A stretch of DNA of 64,000 bases from Corynebacterium choanae (GTDB lineage: Bacteria > Actinomycetota > Actinomycetes > Mycobacteriales > Mycobacteriaceae): the NCBI RefSeq assembly GCF_003813965.1, contig NZ_CP033896.1, positions 1,302,001-1,366,000 of the forward strand. Reading direction: 5' to 3'. Position 1 is the first letter of the stretch, and the number at the start of each line of letters is the position of its first letter. The notes beneath the pieces are model-generated. The model was not told the origin of the DNA. It was given only the letters and a program-made list of their open reading frames with translations, and made no database searches. Both the position numbers and the translations under genes were made by a program. Shown here one piece after another: positions 1 through 9,426 of this stretch.

Positions 1-1085
1 GTAACTGGTGGGGTAGTGGATGTGGCCTGCGTTGTGGGCAGAGTCGATACGACAGGATGGTCGTGTGTGCCGTGCGTGCCCCGGGCAGTGGTGGCGCGGG
101 GTATCGATGGCGTGTGCAGTGTCAACGGTTTTGGTGCAGGCATAACACTGCCCAGCGTACTGGGATTATCACGGGTGAACCAACCTGGCCGGATAATTCC
201 CCAGATGGGGATGAATTGGTGATGGTGTGGGGCCGACGCTTGCCGGATGGGCAGTGGTGGTTGTTGCCCCGGGTTGTGGGGCAACCCAGTGTCGATATGG
301 TTGCCACTGCCGTGGGAATCTGCGCGGTGGAACGCTTTGGTGGCGGGACCTATCCGCAATGTGGGATTATCGCAACCACATGTGGGGCATGAAAGTGGGA
401 TTATGCACAATTTGGGGCGCGCATACCTGACAGATCTTGCCCGGTGATGGCGGTACTGTCATTGGAAAAAACGCTGTTCAGCCGGCTATTAACCCCCAAA
501 AGTGGGCATCATGGAAGCAAAGAGTCGACTGTCTGATCGGGCAGTGGACGGTTGGAAATTTTGCCGAAAAAGGCGTTTGATCAGTGGGAGCGTTCCGGTA
601 CCACAGCAGCACACCACACAGATCGGTGGTGTGACGCACCACGATGGTTCCGGGACACCGTGGTGCAGTTGTGTACAACACTGAGTCAATCTTCTTGCTG
701 AGCTTCTTGTGGTCCAGCAACAAGACCGGCGCGGGGCGTGCTGGCTGGCAACTGGATCACCCTGTCCCCACCGAAAGGCGCGGACGAAAAAACAGCGTCT
801 AGCGCTGTTGCTCTTTATGTGTTGTCGACTACTTACCGCAAGGTGAATCACCCTGTATGAGCAAATAGTCGATATCTCCGGGTGGGCATGTCCAACTTCC
901 CCGATGTGGTGTGCAACGGGGCAGGTGTCGTTGACTACCCGCAGCACAGCTGGGCTGCATTTGCTCGTCGCTGCAATACGCGGCGGGCGGGGAATCACCC
1001 GGTACACAACCATGTCCTGGTTTTCCTACCAGTCTGCGAAAACCACCAAATTTCAACCGTCATCCGAGACGTCAGGAGTTCAGTG
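1..1085. other. gene-poor region upstream of the exchanger gene
   Basis: No reading frame here has a credible start, ribosome binding site or recognisable protein motif; those present are short and overlap one another on both strands. The 9-mer TGGGATTAT occurs three times (161-169, 362-370, 396-404). An intrinsic-terminator-like hairpin that reads on the minus strand lies at 785-809. The 3' part (about 1000-1085) must carry the promoter and ribosome binding site of the downstream transporter gene. Otherwise I see nothing that can be named. Confidence 0.5.
785..809 (-). terminator. orphan minus-strand intrinsic terminator
   Basis: A perfect 7-bp stem, AACAGCG and CGCTGTT around a 5-base loop, spans 791-809. 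Read on the minus strand it is followed directly by a run of six T residues. On the plus strand the downstream sequence is only weakly T-rich. No minus-strand gene ends just before it, so the transcript it would stop is unknown. Confidence 0.5.
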
Positions 1086-2696
1086 TTGGCTATATTGGAA
1101 TACTTAGCAACACAACCGCTACTCGCACTCTTTCTCATTATGGGAGTGGGGTTAGCCCTTGGAAAGGTGCGAGTGTTTGGCATCTCGCTCGGTGCTGCGG
1201 CAGTGCTCTTTGTGGCTGTCGGGGTTTCGACGGTCTATCCCGAACTGACATTTCCGCCGCTGCTGTTCCAATTCGGGCTGGCAGTATTCGTCTATGCGAT
1301 TGGTCTGTCAGCGGGACGCGCATTCTTTGCCGAATTTCGATATCGCGGCTGGAAACTCACAGTGTTCGCCATCGTGCTCCTCACCGTGATGACTGGGGTG
1401 GCCTACCTTTTTATCGGCTTATTCGGCCTCAATGAGCGTATCGGTGCTGGCATGTATGCCGGCTCGCTGACCTCTACACCAGGTATGGCTGCAGTGGTAG
1501 CCCTCTTGGAGAAAATCGATCCCAGCGTCGCCTCCGAACCGGTGGTGGGCTATTCACTGGCCTATCCCGGGGCGGTACTTGGAACGATCGTGGTAGCCGT
1601 CATTGGTGCTGCCGTATTGAAAGTGGATCACCACCAAGATGCAGTGGATGAAGGGATGTTTACCTCCCCTCTGGAATGGACAGGGGTGCGGCTTCGCCCA
1701 GGCATTACCGGCCAAGTACGTGATCTGGCGACTATCGCCGGTGAAGAAATCCTCGCCACTCGCGTCATTATCGATAATCAACGCCACGAACTCGCAGAAC
1801 CATTTGTGCGTCTCGAACCAGGCATGGTGCTGCTGATCCACGGTGACGGAGCAGCACTGCAGCGAGCAATCGCCAAATTGGGCGAAGAAGTCGTCATCGA
1901 GCTGTCCCATTCAGATTTGGACTACCGGGTGGTGACCGTATCCAACGAAGCGATTACCGGCCGGCCACTAGGCGAACTCGACACAGTGCAAAACGGATTT
2001 ATGCTCGCCCGGATTCGCCGCGGCGATCAGGAACTTGTGGCAGAGCCCGAAGAAACCCTCGAGCTTTCTGACCGGGTGCGAGTTATTGCCCCGTCGACTC
2101 GGATGAACGAGGCGTATAAATTCTTGGGTAACTCTGAGCGGCAGCTAGCCGATGTTGATTTGTTGCCGCTGGCCATGGGGCTCGTTGCCGGTATGCTCAT
2201 TGGTATTATTCCAATCCCGCTGCCGGGGGGAAATGTGTTGCAGCTCGGATTTGGTGGCGGCCCTATTGTTGCCGGGCTGATTCTTGGTGCGCTGGGTCGC
2301 ACCGGCCGATTCAACTGGCAGCTGCCATATCACGCCAATCGCACCATTGGCTCGCTGGGCTTGGTGATCTTCTTAGCCGGGGTGGGTACTTCCGCGGGGA
2401 AAGGATTCAAAGCCGCCCTTACCGACCCTTCTTCGCTGAAAGTCGTCGCCGCAGGGTTTATCATCACCGTGATCACCATGACGATTTGTGGTGTGGTGTG
2501 CACCCGGCTGCTGAAGTTGAAGTGGGATGAGGCAATGGGGGTTGCGGCAGGTATCACCACCAACCCGGCTGTGATCTCATTTTTGAACGTGCAAACCAAA
2601 ACCGAGCTTGCCACCCGCGGCTATGCCACCGTGTATCCGGCGGCGATGATCGGCAAAATTGTGGCCTGTCAGCTGTTGATGATGGCGTTTTTGTAA
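1086..2696 (+). CDS. AspT/YidE-family membrane exchanger (SucE-like)
   Basis: Probable membrane transporter of about 536 residues in the aspartate:alanine exchanger family, which includes the succinate exporter SucE of C. glutamicum. A hydrophobic block of several helices (about residues 1-165) is followed by two tandem soluble TrkA-C-like domains (about 200-350) and a second hydrophobic block (about 355-536): the duplicated layout typical of AspT/YidE proteins. The second membrane block contains PLPGG, and the protein ends in a conserved-looking YATVYPAAMIGKIVA segment. I chose TTG 1086 because AGGAG at 1074-1078 lies 7 bases upstream; GTG 1083 is the alternative. An in-frame ATG at 882 would add a non-hydrophobic, arginine-rich extension and is unlikely. 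The substrate is inferred from family only: a dicarboxylate or amino acid. Confidence 0.82.
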   Translation: MAILEYLATQPLLALFLIMGVGLALGKVRVFGISLGAAAVLFVAVGVSTVYPELTFPPLLFQFGLAVFVYAIGLSAGRAFFAEFRYRGWKLTVFAIVLLTVMTGVAYLFIGLFGLNERIGAGMYAGSLTSTPGMAAVVALLEKIDPSVASEPVVGYSLAYPGAVLGTIVVAVIGAAVLKVDHHQDAVDEGMFTSPLEWTGVRLRPGITGQVRDLATIAGEEILATRVIIDNQRHELAEPFVRLEPGMVLLIHGDGAALQRAIAKLGEEVVIELSHSDLDYRVVTVSNEAITGRPLGELDTVQNGFMLARIRRGDQELVAEPEETLELSDRVRVIAPSTRMNEAYKFLGNSERQLADVDLLPLAMGLVAGMLIGIIPIPLPGGNVLQLGFGGGPIVAGLILGALGRTGRFNWQLPYHANRTIGSLGLVIFLAGVGTSAGKGFKAALTDPSSLKVVAAGFIITVITMTICGVVCTRLLKLKWDEAMGVAAGITTNPAVISFLNVQTKTELATRGYATVYPAAMIGKIVACQLLMMAFL

Positions 2697-2815
2697 CAAC
2701 CGGACCCAAACCCTGACTGGCCAGCGCCGGCTGTGCCGGGCAGGCGGGGTTTGCTCACAGTGGGGCGGCTGCTTGTTGACCGCAGTTTCGCCACAGCTTG
2801 CATGACACGACAACG

Positions 2816-2856
2816 AAGCCCAACACCAACCGATTCATGCGGTGGCGTTGGGCTTT
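2816..2856. terminator. bidirectional terminator between convergent genes
   Basis: AAGCCCAACACC (2816-2827) can pair with GGTGGCGTTGGGCTT (2841-2855) with a three-base bulge. It lies between the convergent transporter gene and methyltransferase gene. The T-tract is short in both directions, so efficiency is uncertain. Confidence 0.55.
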
Positions 2857-2968
2857 GTCTGGTGTTGGGGGATAGTGCAAAAGCAGACACCGAGCCGCTT
2901 CGCTGCAGGGCAATGTAGCCGGCGGCAGGGGACCATACCGCCGATCCTGTTGTTTTAGTGAGGCCAGG

Positions 2969-3820
2969 CTAGCTCGCCAAATGGGCGACAAAAATCGCTG
3001 TACCAGGAATAATGCGGCCACGCAGGGGAGAGAATTGGTTAAAAGACTCTTCCAAATCTTCCGGCCACTCCGGCTCAATGAGGTCGTCGAGGACAAATCC
3101 GGCATGCAACAATTCCCGGATCCGATCCCCCATGGTGCGGTGATGCTCGGCATAGGTCATCGTGCGGCTGTGCGGATCCCGCTCGACATACGGTGTGCGG
3201 TCGAAATAGCTGAGATAGGCGGTAAGCCCATCTTCGCCAGGATCGTCAGCAAAGACCCACCGAAACGGATGCAACACAGAAAATACCAGTTTCCCACCGG
3301 GGCGAAGCACCCGGGCAATCTCCTGCATAAGCCCTTGCGAATCGGCAACAAAACCAATTGCCCCATAGGCGGTAAACGCCACATCGAAACTATTGTCGGC
3401 AAATGGCATTCGGCAAGCATCGGCTTGCACCAGTGGAATACTGGGCTCCTTGGTGGTGGGATCGATTCCGTGCCGCAACATGCCCAGCGAAATATCTAGT
3501 CCCACAATGGAGCCAACTCCGTCGCGGGCGAGCCATCGTCCACAGGGGGCAGACCCGCACCCAAATTCGAGCACATCCTTATCACTTACGTCGCCGAGCA
3601 GCCGATGCTCTGCTTCGTCATAAAACTCTGGCGACCATAAGAAACGGCCGTCATGGTGAAGTCCTAAAAAGTTGGCGTGTTCGACATGGTAATTGTCGGC
3701 GTCAAAATCCCACCAAATGCGGTTGGCACGAACGGACTCGTCACCGGTTGCATCACCGAAACCGCCAGGGGCTGTCGATGGTTGAGGCTGTGGGTTGCCC
3801 GGTTGAGGTTGCATGGTCAC
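2969..3820 (-). CDS. class I SAM-dependent methyltransferase
   Basis: Predicted soluble methyltransferase of 283 residues. The SAM-binding motif I reads VLEFGCGSAPCG (about residues 83-94), followed by an acidic strand end VGLDIS (about 105) and the usual later motif around VLRPGGKLVFSVLHPF. The first 30 residues are rich in proline, glutamine and glycine and probably disordered. A GTG at 3820 is chosen because GGAAG lies about 10 bases upstream; an in-frame ATG at 3814 is nearly equivalent. The acceptor substrate cannot be read from the sequence. It is transcribed away from rpsA, so the 268-bp gap to its right is a divergent promoter region. Confidence 0.8.
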   Translation of the reverse strand: MTMQPQPGNPQPQPSTAPGGFGDATGDESVRANRIWWDFDADNYHVEHANFLGLHHDGRFLWSPEFYDEAEHRLLGDVSDKDVLEFGCGSAPCGRWLARDGVGSIVGLDISLGMLRHGIDPTTKEPSIPLVQADACRMPFADNSFDVAFTAYGAIGFVADSQGLMQEIARVLRPGGKLVFSVLHPFRWVFADDPGEDGLTAYLSYFDRTPYVERDPHSRTMTYAEHHRTMGDRIRELLHAGFVLDDLIEPEWPEDLEESFNQFSPLRGRIIPGTAIFVAHLAS

Positions 3821-3949
3821 GCTAAATTTGCTTCCTACCTTGCGCTTTGACTACTGTTTATGGAGTATGTCTGCGCACGCTCTCGCGTGGCTATTTTTAT
3901 AGGAGAATAACCACCCGGTACGTGCGCGTGCCACGACCCATCATAACCA

Positions 3950-3977
3950 GCGGGTATAGCTTCAAACTATAGCCCGC
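3950..3977 (+). other. hairpin in the rpsA upstream region
   Basis: GCGGGTATAG (3950-3959) pairs with CTATAGCCCGC (3967-3977) with one bulged base and a 7-base loop. It lies about 110 bases before the rpsA start and would be in its mRNA if transcription begins upstream. There is no T-run, so it is not a simple terminator. S1 is known to control its own mRNA in other bacteria, but a role here is inference. Confidence 0.4.
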
Positions 3978-4088
3978 AAGTGAGCGGGATAAGAACTTTG
4001 CAGGATTGTTGGCAAAGTGCACATTCCTTTGGCGGCATACACACCCTGTCCGTTTACGATTCCTATACTTTTTTGGAGCACATACCTT

Positions 4089-5552
4089 ATGCCCACCAAT
4101 AACACCCCTCAGGTGGCCGTCAACGATATCGGATCCACCGAGGACTTCCTCGCTGCTGTCGACGCCACCATCAAGTACTTCAATGACGGCGACATCGTCG
4201 AGGGCACGGTCGTCAAGGTCGACCGTGACGAAGTTCTTCTTGACATCGGATACAAGACCGAAGGTGTCATCCTTGCCCGCGAGCTGTCGATCAAGCACGA
4301 CATTGACCCTGATGAAGTGGTCTCTGTTGGCGACCAGATCGATGCGCTGGTGTTGACCAAGGAAGACAAAGAAGGACGCTTGATGCTGTCGAAGAAGCGT
4401 GCTCAGTACGAGCGTGCTTGGGGCAACATCGAAGAGCTGAAAGAAAAGGACGAGCCGGTTACCGGTAAGGTCATCGAGGTCGTCAAGGGTGGTCTTATCC
4501 TCGACATCGGCCTGCGTGGCTTCCTCCCAGCATCGCTGGTGGAAATGCGTCGCGTCCGCGATCTGGATCCGTACATCGGCCAGGAGATCGAAGCGAAGAT
4601 CATTGAGCTCGACAAGAACCGCAACAATGTGGTGCTGTCCCGTCGGGCATGGCTCGAGCAGACCCAGTCTGAGGTTCGCTCCGAATTCCTGCACCAGCTG
4701 CAAAAGGGTCAGGTTCGCAAGGGCATGGTGTCCTCCATCGTCAACTTCGGCGCATTCGTCGATCTCGGCGGTGTCGACGGCCTGGTTCACGTCTCCGAAC
4801 TGTCCTGGAAGCACATCGATCACCCGAACGAAGTTGTTGCCGTCGGCGACGAAGTTACCGTTGAGGTGCTCGACGTTGATCTCGACCGGGAGCGTGTATC
4901 CCTGTCGCTGAAGGCCACCATGGAAGACCCATGGCGCGTATTCGCCCGCACTCATGCGGTCGGCCAGATCGTGCCAGGCAAGGTCACCAAGCTGGTTCCA
5001 TTCGGTGCGTTCGTCCGCGTCGAAGAGGGCATCGAAGGCCTCGTGCACATCTCTGAGCTGGCTCAGCGCCACGTTGAGGTGCCGGATCAGGTTGTCAACG
5101 TCGGTGAAGAAGCCATGGTTAAGGTCATCGACATCGACCTGGAACGTCGCCGGATCTCCCTGTCGCTGAAGCAGGCTGACGAAGACTACCAGGAAGAGTT
5201 CGACCCGTCGAAGTACGGCATGGCCGACTCCTACGACGAGCAGGGCAACTACATCTTCCCAGAAGGTTTCGACCCAGAGACCAACGAATGGCTCGAAGGC
5301 TTCGAAGAGCAGCGCCAGGATTGGGAAGCTCGCTACGCCGAGTCGGAGCGTCGCCACCAGCTGCACACTGCGCAAATCGAGCGCAACCGTGCCGCCGCAG
5401 AGAAGGCTACCGAAGCACAGCTGAGCAACTACTCGTCTGAAGCTCCAGCTAACGATGCGCCGGCTGCTGCAGCCTCCAGCCAGGAAGCTGGCGGATCGCT
5501 GGCTTCCGATGAGCAGCTCGCTGCACTGCGCGAAAAGCTTGCCGGCAGCTAA
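4089..5552 (+). CDS. rpsA: 30S ribosomal protein S1
   Basis: Ribosomal protein S1, 487 residues, which binds mRNA on the small subunit. Four S1 RNA-binding (OB-fold) repeats are readable, starting near residues 33, 121, 206 and 290. The last two carry the typical NFGAFVDLGG and PFGAFVRVEEG segments and the motifs GLVHVSELSW and GLVHISELA. An acidic, then alanine/serine-rich tail (about 375-487) follows, as in actinobacterial S1; enterobacterial S1 has six repeats. ATG 4089 is preferred because GGAG at 4074-4077 is upstream and residues before it do not resemble S1; an in-frame ATG at 4017 also exists. Codon use is strongly biased, as expected of a highly expressed gene. It ends in a strong terminator. 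Confidence 0.96.
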   Translation: MPTNNTPQVAVNDIGSTEDFLAAVDATIKYFNDGDIVEGTVVKVDRDEVLLDIGYKTEGVILARELSIKHDIDPDEVVSVGDQIDALVLTKEDKEGRLMLSKKRAQYERAWGNIEELKEKDEPVTGKVIEVVKGGLILDIGLRGFLPASLVEMRRVRDLDPYIGQEIEAKIIELDKNRNNVVLSRRAWLEQTQSEVRSEFLHQLQKGQVRKGMVSSIVNFGAFVDLGGVDGLVHVSELSWKHIDHPNEVVAVGDEVTVEVLDVDLDRERVSLSLKATMEDPWRVFARTHAVGQIVPGKVTKLVPFGAFVRVEEGIEGLVHISELAQRHVEVPDQVVNVGEEAMVKVIDIDLERRRISLSLKQADEDYQEEFDPSKYGMADSYDEQGNYIFPEGFDPETNEWLEGFEEQRQDWEARYAESERRHQLHTAQIERNRAAAEKATEAQLSNYSSEAPANDAPAAAASSQEAGGSLASDEQLAALREKLAGS

Positions 5553-5613
5553 ACCCACTTTAGGCAGGCCGCTGATGTCGGCTAGCCAGTAGGTTGATCG
5601 CTAACAACATAGG

Positions 5614-5666
5614 GACGCCGACTCCACCGAAGCTGAACAAGCTGCGGAGGAGTTGGCGTCTTTTTC
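5614..5666 (+). terminator. rpsA terminator
   Basis: GACGCCGACTCC (5614-5625) pairs with GGAGTTGGCGTC (5649-5660), one G-T pair, followed directly by TTTTT. It lies 61 bases after the rpsA stop codon. Confidence 0.85.
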
Positions 5667-6031
5667 TGCTACCTCACCGGATACCACTTGCACCCGCAGG
5701 CGTCGCTGGCGGGTAGGTGGATGCGAGCCGCTGAAAAGCTGTCACAAGCACTTCGCCGGTGAGACCCACAAAATATCGTCTGCTGTCGTTGCAGCTGAGC
5801 GAATATCGTCAGGCTGCAGGGCTTGCTGGTTGCCCCGCGTACACCCCTACACCAAGTGTTGCTGTGAAGCAGCTGACCTTCTCGCTGCGGCGGTCACCAT
5901 AGGAGCGACATCTCAGCAGTGCCAAAGGGCTAGTCGAAGCTTGCGTTGCCTGTGCACCTTCCGCCCTCCGAAGATAAACAGCTATGGGCACCAGCTGAAC
6001 AGCAGCGTTGCAGCACAAGGTTGGGGAAGAT
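5667..6031. other. gene-free gap between rpsA and the sialic-acid module
   Basis: Lies between the rpsA terminator and the minus-strand terminator of the DUF4862-like gene. I see no ribosome binding site with a plausible frame, no repeat and no RNA gene. Confidence 0.5.
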
Positions 6032-6075
6032 AAAAAATAGCGCCTGAGCGGGACCGAAGTTGGCCACGCTCAGGC
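6032..6075 (-). terminator. terminator of the sialic-acid module
   Basis: On the minus strand GCCTGAGCG (6075-6067) pairs with CGCTCAGGC (6050-6042), followed after three bases by a run of T residues. It is about 85 bases after the stop codon of the DUF4862-like gene and marks the 3' end of the minus-strand cluster. Confidence 0.85.
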
Positions 6076-6160
6076 TTGCCCCTTACCGGAATGTGATGCA
6101 CACACCCTGCGCGGCGAGGAGAAAAACAATGATCGCTGTTGCGGGAAAACCCTGCGCCGG

Positions 6161-7060
6161 CTATCTGTTGCCGCAGACCGCCTGGTGGATATTGCCGATC
6201 ATCGCGATGCGTTGCTCGATGGATGCATCCTTTGGCACACAGCATTTCGCGCCAAGATAGGCCAGCTCAACATCCCCGAGTGCCGCCACCGATTCGGCAA
6301 CCTTGTCAGGAGTCATCAGGGAAGCTGGTTCATCGGTCGACAGCGGCAAATGCCCATCAATCCACACCGGTCCATAGATGGTTTCCTCCGGTGACGCCCC
6401 AGAAAACAGCATGCCAGCCAGCAACCCTGATTCGGCAGCAATTCGGGCATGTTCAGCTGGGGCAACATCACCTCGGGATCCCACCGCAGAGCGACCCCAG
6501 TTGAGCGAGACATGCAACCCCAACTCGTTGGCGACAGCTAGTTCTTCCTCTAACAGGAGGAACCCTTTTTCCGGGGTGTGGGTGGTGGAACGTTCATCGC
6601 AATGCTCGATAACAATTTTCGTGTCCCCCCAATCCCAGCTGGCAACTTCTGCCAGGGAGTCTCGGAAGATCGCCGGGACCGCAATACTTGTCGGTGCCGA
6701 ATGCAGTGCCACCCAATCAAACACATGGCCGGCGGAGGTGTGCATCTGCTCAATCCGGTTGCGAATCTTAGCGGTGAAATCGAGGGCTGCCTTGCGCCCA
6801 TCCGCATCCGGAGATCCGAGGCCGAAGTTTGGGTTATCCCACACACTGACCATCGTCCCAGGAATGGCGGTGAGCACACTGTGGGTGAACCGATCCTTGA
6901 GCAGCGGGGTGAGAATATCTGGCTGCTCTAGCAGCTGTCCGGGGAAGGGCACTTCAAGCCCGTCCACCCAGCCAGTGTCAGCGAGCGCTGCGTAAAACTC
7001 GGTTTGGCCGGGAAGATCTGCCGGCTGGGCGGCATAAGCGCCAACGACAAAATTCGTCAT
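6161..7060 (-). CDS. DUF4862-like protein in sialic-acid cluster
   Basis: 299-residue soluble protein. The start MTNFVVGAYAAQPA and general organisation resemble the DUF4862 family; I recognise this by memory of the family's GAYA start, not by search. Alternating hydrophobic strands such as KIVIEHCDE, LGLHVSLNWGRS and VELAYLGAKC suggest a TIM-barrel related to xylose-isomerase-like epimerases. Conserved-looking His, Glu, Asp and Cys residues (HSAPTS, EHCDE, GAKCCV) could form an active site or metal site. GAAGGAG lies about 10 bases before the ATG. It is the last gene of a minus-strand group with a sialidase and a NanT-like transporter, separated from nanT by about 690 bp, so it probably has its own promoter. 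The context suggests a role in sialic-acid or aminosugar use, but its reaction is unknown. Confidence 0.65.
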   Translation of the reverse strand: MTNFVVGAYAAQPADLPGQTEFYAALADTGWVDGLEVPFPGQLLEQPDILTPLLKDRFTHSVLTAIPGTMVSVWDNPNFGLGSPDADGRKAALDFTAKIRNRIEQMHTSAGHVFDWVALHSAPTSIAVPAIFRDSLAEVASWDWGDTKIVIEHCDERSTTHTPEKGFLLLEEELAVANELGLHVSLNWGRSAVGSRGDVAPAEHARIAAESGLLAGMLFSGASPEETIYGPVWIDGHLPLSTDEPASLMTPDKVAESVAALGDVELAYLGAKCCVPKDASIEQRIAMIGNIHQAVCGNR

Positions 7061-7751
7061 GGCTTACACACTCCTTCAAATCGTGTGGTGTGAATATCGT
7101 TATTGTCAGCTTGTACTTGGCGCACCCGTGGTGGAATGCACTAGCTGGGCAAGACTGCAGGTTTCCTACGTCTTACCTACTGGGTTGCTACCTGCGGCGA
7201 GCGTAAGCGAGAGTGTCGCAAACGACACCCCGCTTCGGCCACAACTCCATGTTGTCTGACAAATAGATCTGCTGATTAGTGTACTCCCAAGGCGATAGGT
7301 TGCTGGGAGCTTTCCTGCAAAGCGGCCGCTGCATACTGGTGGTATTGGCCACAATTGCTACCGGCGGGCGATGTCGCCAAGTGTTGTTCTACCGGGCAGG
7401 TACAAGGTGGCGGTTTGCCGGCGTGGCAGCTGTTGTCTGAGAGGTGTGTTGTTCTGAAAAAGGAGTTGCCTGCTCGGCATTGACCACCAGGATTCGGTCC
7501 TATTGCAGGGAACAAGCAGCACCCCGCCATCACACCGGTCAAGCTCGACGATTGCGCGTGCTTCGGGTGTCGCCACGATCGGTGGCAAGAAACGGCGGGG
7601 TGCGGCAGATGTGGCAGCGTTTGTGCACTGCCGACGGTGATGCGATCGCTACTGGTGTGACGTGGTGTCCACTGAAGGCGCGGCACGCCACAGGGTTTCC
7701 CTGTTGTTGCGTCACATCACCGAATAGTGATGTCTGGCAAGACCCAGTGGT
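7061..7751. other. intergenic region between nanT and DUF4862-like gene
   Basis: No coding frame is convincing. Two perfect small hairpins lie just after the nanT stop: ACATCAC/GTGATGT (7714-7733) and ACAGGG/CCCTGT (7690-7704). Neither is followed by a T-run on the minus strand, so they may mark the transcript 3' end or protect it. The right to left reading into 7060 should contain the promoter of the DUF4862-like gene; I could not pick a clear -10/-35 pair. Confidence 0.45.
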
Positions 7752-9242
7752 TTAGGCTTTGGCGATGATCTCGTCGTTGCCGTCTTCTGGACGAACCGCG
7801 TCGGCGTTGACCATCTTTTGGAACACACGTGGCAGGTTCAGGCCAATGGACAGGACAACAATACCGGCGAAGCCAACTGAGAGCACTGCCAGGGCGCCAC
7901 CGAAGCCGAGCGAGGAGCCAGCAAGTGCAGCACCCAGGATCGGGCCGACAGCACCACCGAGGGCACCAACGTTGTAGCAGAAGCCCAGGCCGGCGGCACG
8001 GCGCTCGATCGGGAAGTAGGAGGCCACCCACTTCGGCAACAGACCAGAGATGCCCTGACCAAACATTTGGTTGATAAACAGCAGGGCAGCAACCAGTGCA
8101 ACCAGTTCACCGTTTTGCATAAAGAGCGGGAACACGATGGTCTGCGAGATGATAATCGAGATTGCGTACCATTTGCGCATACCGAACTTGTCACCAGCGA
8201 AACCAGCAAGAATATAGCCGGCTGCGTTACCGAATCCGGCAAAAGTAATCACGTTGGCGACGGTGTCAGGATCCATGCCAACATCCTTGAGATAGGTCGG
8301 CAGCAGACCCTGGATCGGCCAGGTGTACATAAACGAAGCGAAGATGGTGAGCATGATAGCCACACCGATCACCCAGCGCTGTGGATCGAATTGGTAGATG
8401 AAGAAGATAAAGATCGCTGCACAGATGATGGCCAATGGCACAATCAGTGTGGCACCAATCGTGCGCGAGAAGATCAGCAGCAGGAATGCGGCGGCAGCTA
8501 CCACGAGAATGATGTTGAGGATCTTCTTGTTGCCACCGAAGAGTACGGTGAGCATGTCGTGGTCTTTCGCCTGTGCACCGGCAGCTTTCTTATCCTCCCA
8601 GTCGTCTGCTTCCGGCAGGGAACGACGCATATAGATAGCGACAACAATCGGGATGATGCCAGTTAAGAACAGGGCACGCCAACCCCAACCAGCGTGGATG
8701 GAGTTATCAACCCATTGCACAAGATACTTGTCAACCTGAGCGGCAAGGATCACACCAAAGGCGAAACCGGAAAGCAAGAAGCCGGAGGCCTTGTTGCGCA
8801 TATGCTTCGGCCAGGATTCGATGATGTAGGTGGCCGACGAGGAGTATTCACCGGCCATGGCGAAGCCGATCACCAAGCGGCAGATAAACAGTACCCAGAA
8901 GCCGGGGGCGAAAGCCATGAGAATGGAACCAGCGGCGAAGAGGAAGATCGACAGGATCATCGCTGGTTTGCGGCCGAGCTTGTCGGCTAATGCGCCCAGG
9001 ATCAGTCCGCCAAACCAGCGAGAGACGAAGGCGGCCGAGACCAATGCTGCCGACTGCACGAGTGAAAGATCGAAGGCTTCTTTAATTGCTGGCAGTGCGA
9101 AGGAGATGAGCACAAAGTCGTAGCCGTCAAGCAGGACGCCAAGCCATGCGGCAAAGAATGCCTTCCACTTTTCCTTGGAAAGTTGCTTATACCAGGGGAG
9201 ATGGAGGTTGTTGGCGGATTCGCCAACGGTTGTAGATTGCAT
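7752..9242 (-). CDS. nanT: NanT-like sialic acid:H+ symporter (MFS)
   Basis: 496-residue major facilitator superfamily transporter of the sialate:H+ symporter type, the same length as E. coli NanT. Visible features are the short cytoplasmic N-terminus, the MFS loop motif GALADKLGRKPAM between helices 2 and 3, the helix-5 region ending in RNKASGFLLSGFAFG, and extra hydrophobic segments mid-protein that fit the 14-helix layout of NanT rather than 12. It should import free sialic acid with protons. GAAAGG lies about 10 bases before the ATG. It follows the sialidase on the same strand after 185 bp. A 2,7-anhydro-sialic-acid transporter of the same family (NanX type) is a possible alternative. Confidence 0.85.
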   Translation of the reverse strand: MQSTTVGESANNLHLPWYKQLSKEKWKAFFAAWLGVLLDGYDFVLISFALPAIKEAFDLSLVQSAALVSAAFVSRWFGGLILGALADKLGRKPAMILSIFLFAAGSILMAFAPGFWVLFICRLVIGFAMAGEYSSSATYIIESWPKHMRNKASGFLLSGFAFGVILAAQVDKYLVQWVDNSIHAGWGWRALFLTGIIPIVVAIYMRRSLPEADDWEDKKAAGAQAKDHDMLTVLFGGNKKILNIILVVAAAAFLLLIFSRTIGATLIVPLAIICAAIFIFFIYQFDPQRWVIGVAIMLTIFASFMYTWPIQGLLPTYLKDVGMDPDTVANVITFAGFGNAAGYILAGFAGDKFGMRKWYAISIIISQTIVFPLFMQNGELVALVAALLFINQMFGQGISGLLPKWVASYFPIERRAAGLGFCYNVGALGGAVGPILGAALAGSSLGFGGALAVLSVGFAGIVVLSIGLNLPRVFQKMVNADAVRPEDGNDEIIAKA

Positions 9243-9426
9243 ATTGCATCAACCTTTCGAGAATCTGTAGTAATAAAGCTAAGTCAGATAATGGTTTTGG
9301 GGGTGCCTGGCGGATCGACACTCCGGCGGCGACATGCCCCGGTAGCGCCGACCCGCTAACAGGCAAGCCCACATGCCGCGAAGCTTCGTCTTGCCCCAAG
9401 GGGGAGAGCTAGCCTCGCAGGAATAG

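Noticed and set aside
882..1085. N-terminal extension of the AspT-like gene from ATG 882
   Set aside because: The extra 68 residues are not membrane-like and come before a good ribosome binding site at 1074-1078.
3897..5558. A 553-codon open frame on the minus strand opposite rpsA
   Set aside because: It exactly mirrors rpsA, whose biased codons open the reverse frame; the protein is rich in Val/Leu/Asp without family motifs.
8067..8666. A 199-codon plus-strand frame opposite nanT
   Set aside because: It lies fully inside nanT and has no motif or ribosome binding site.
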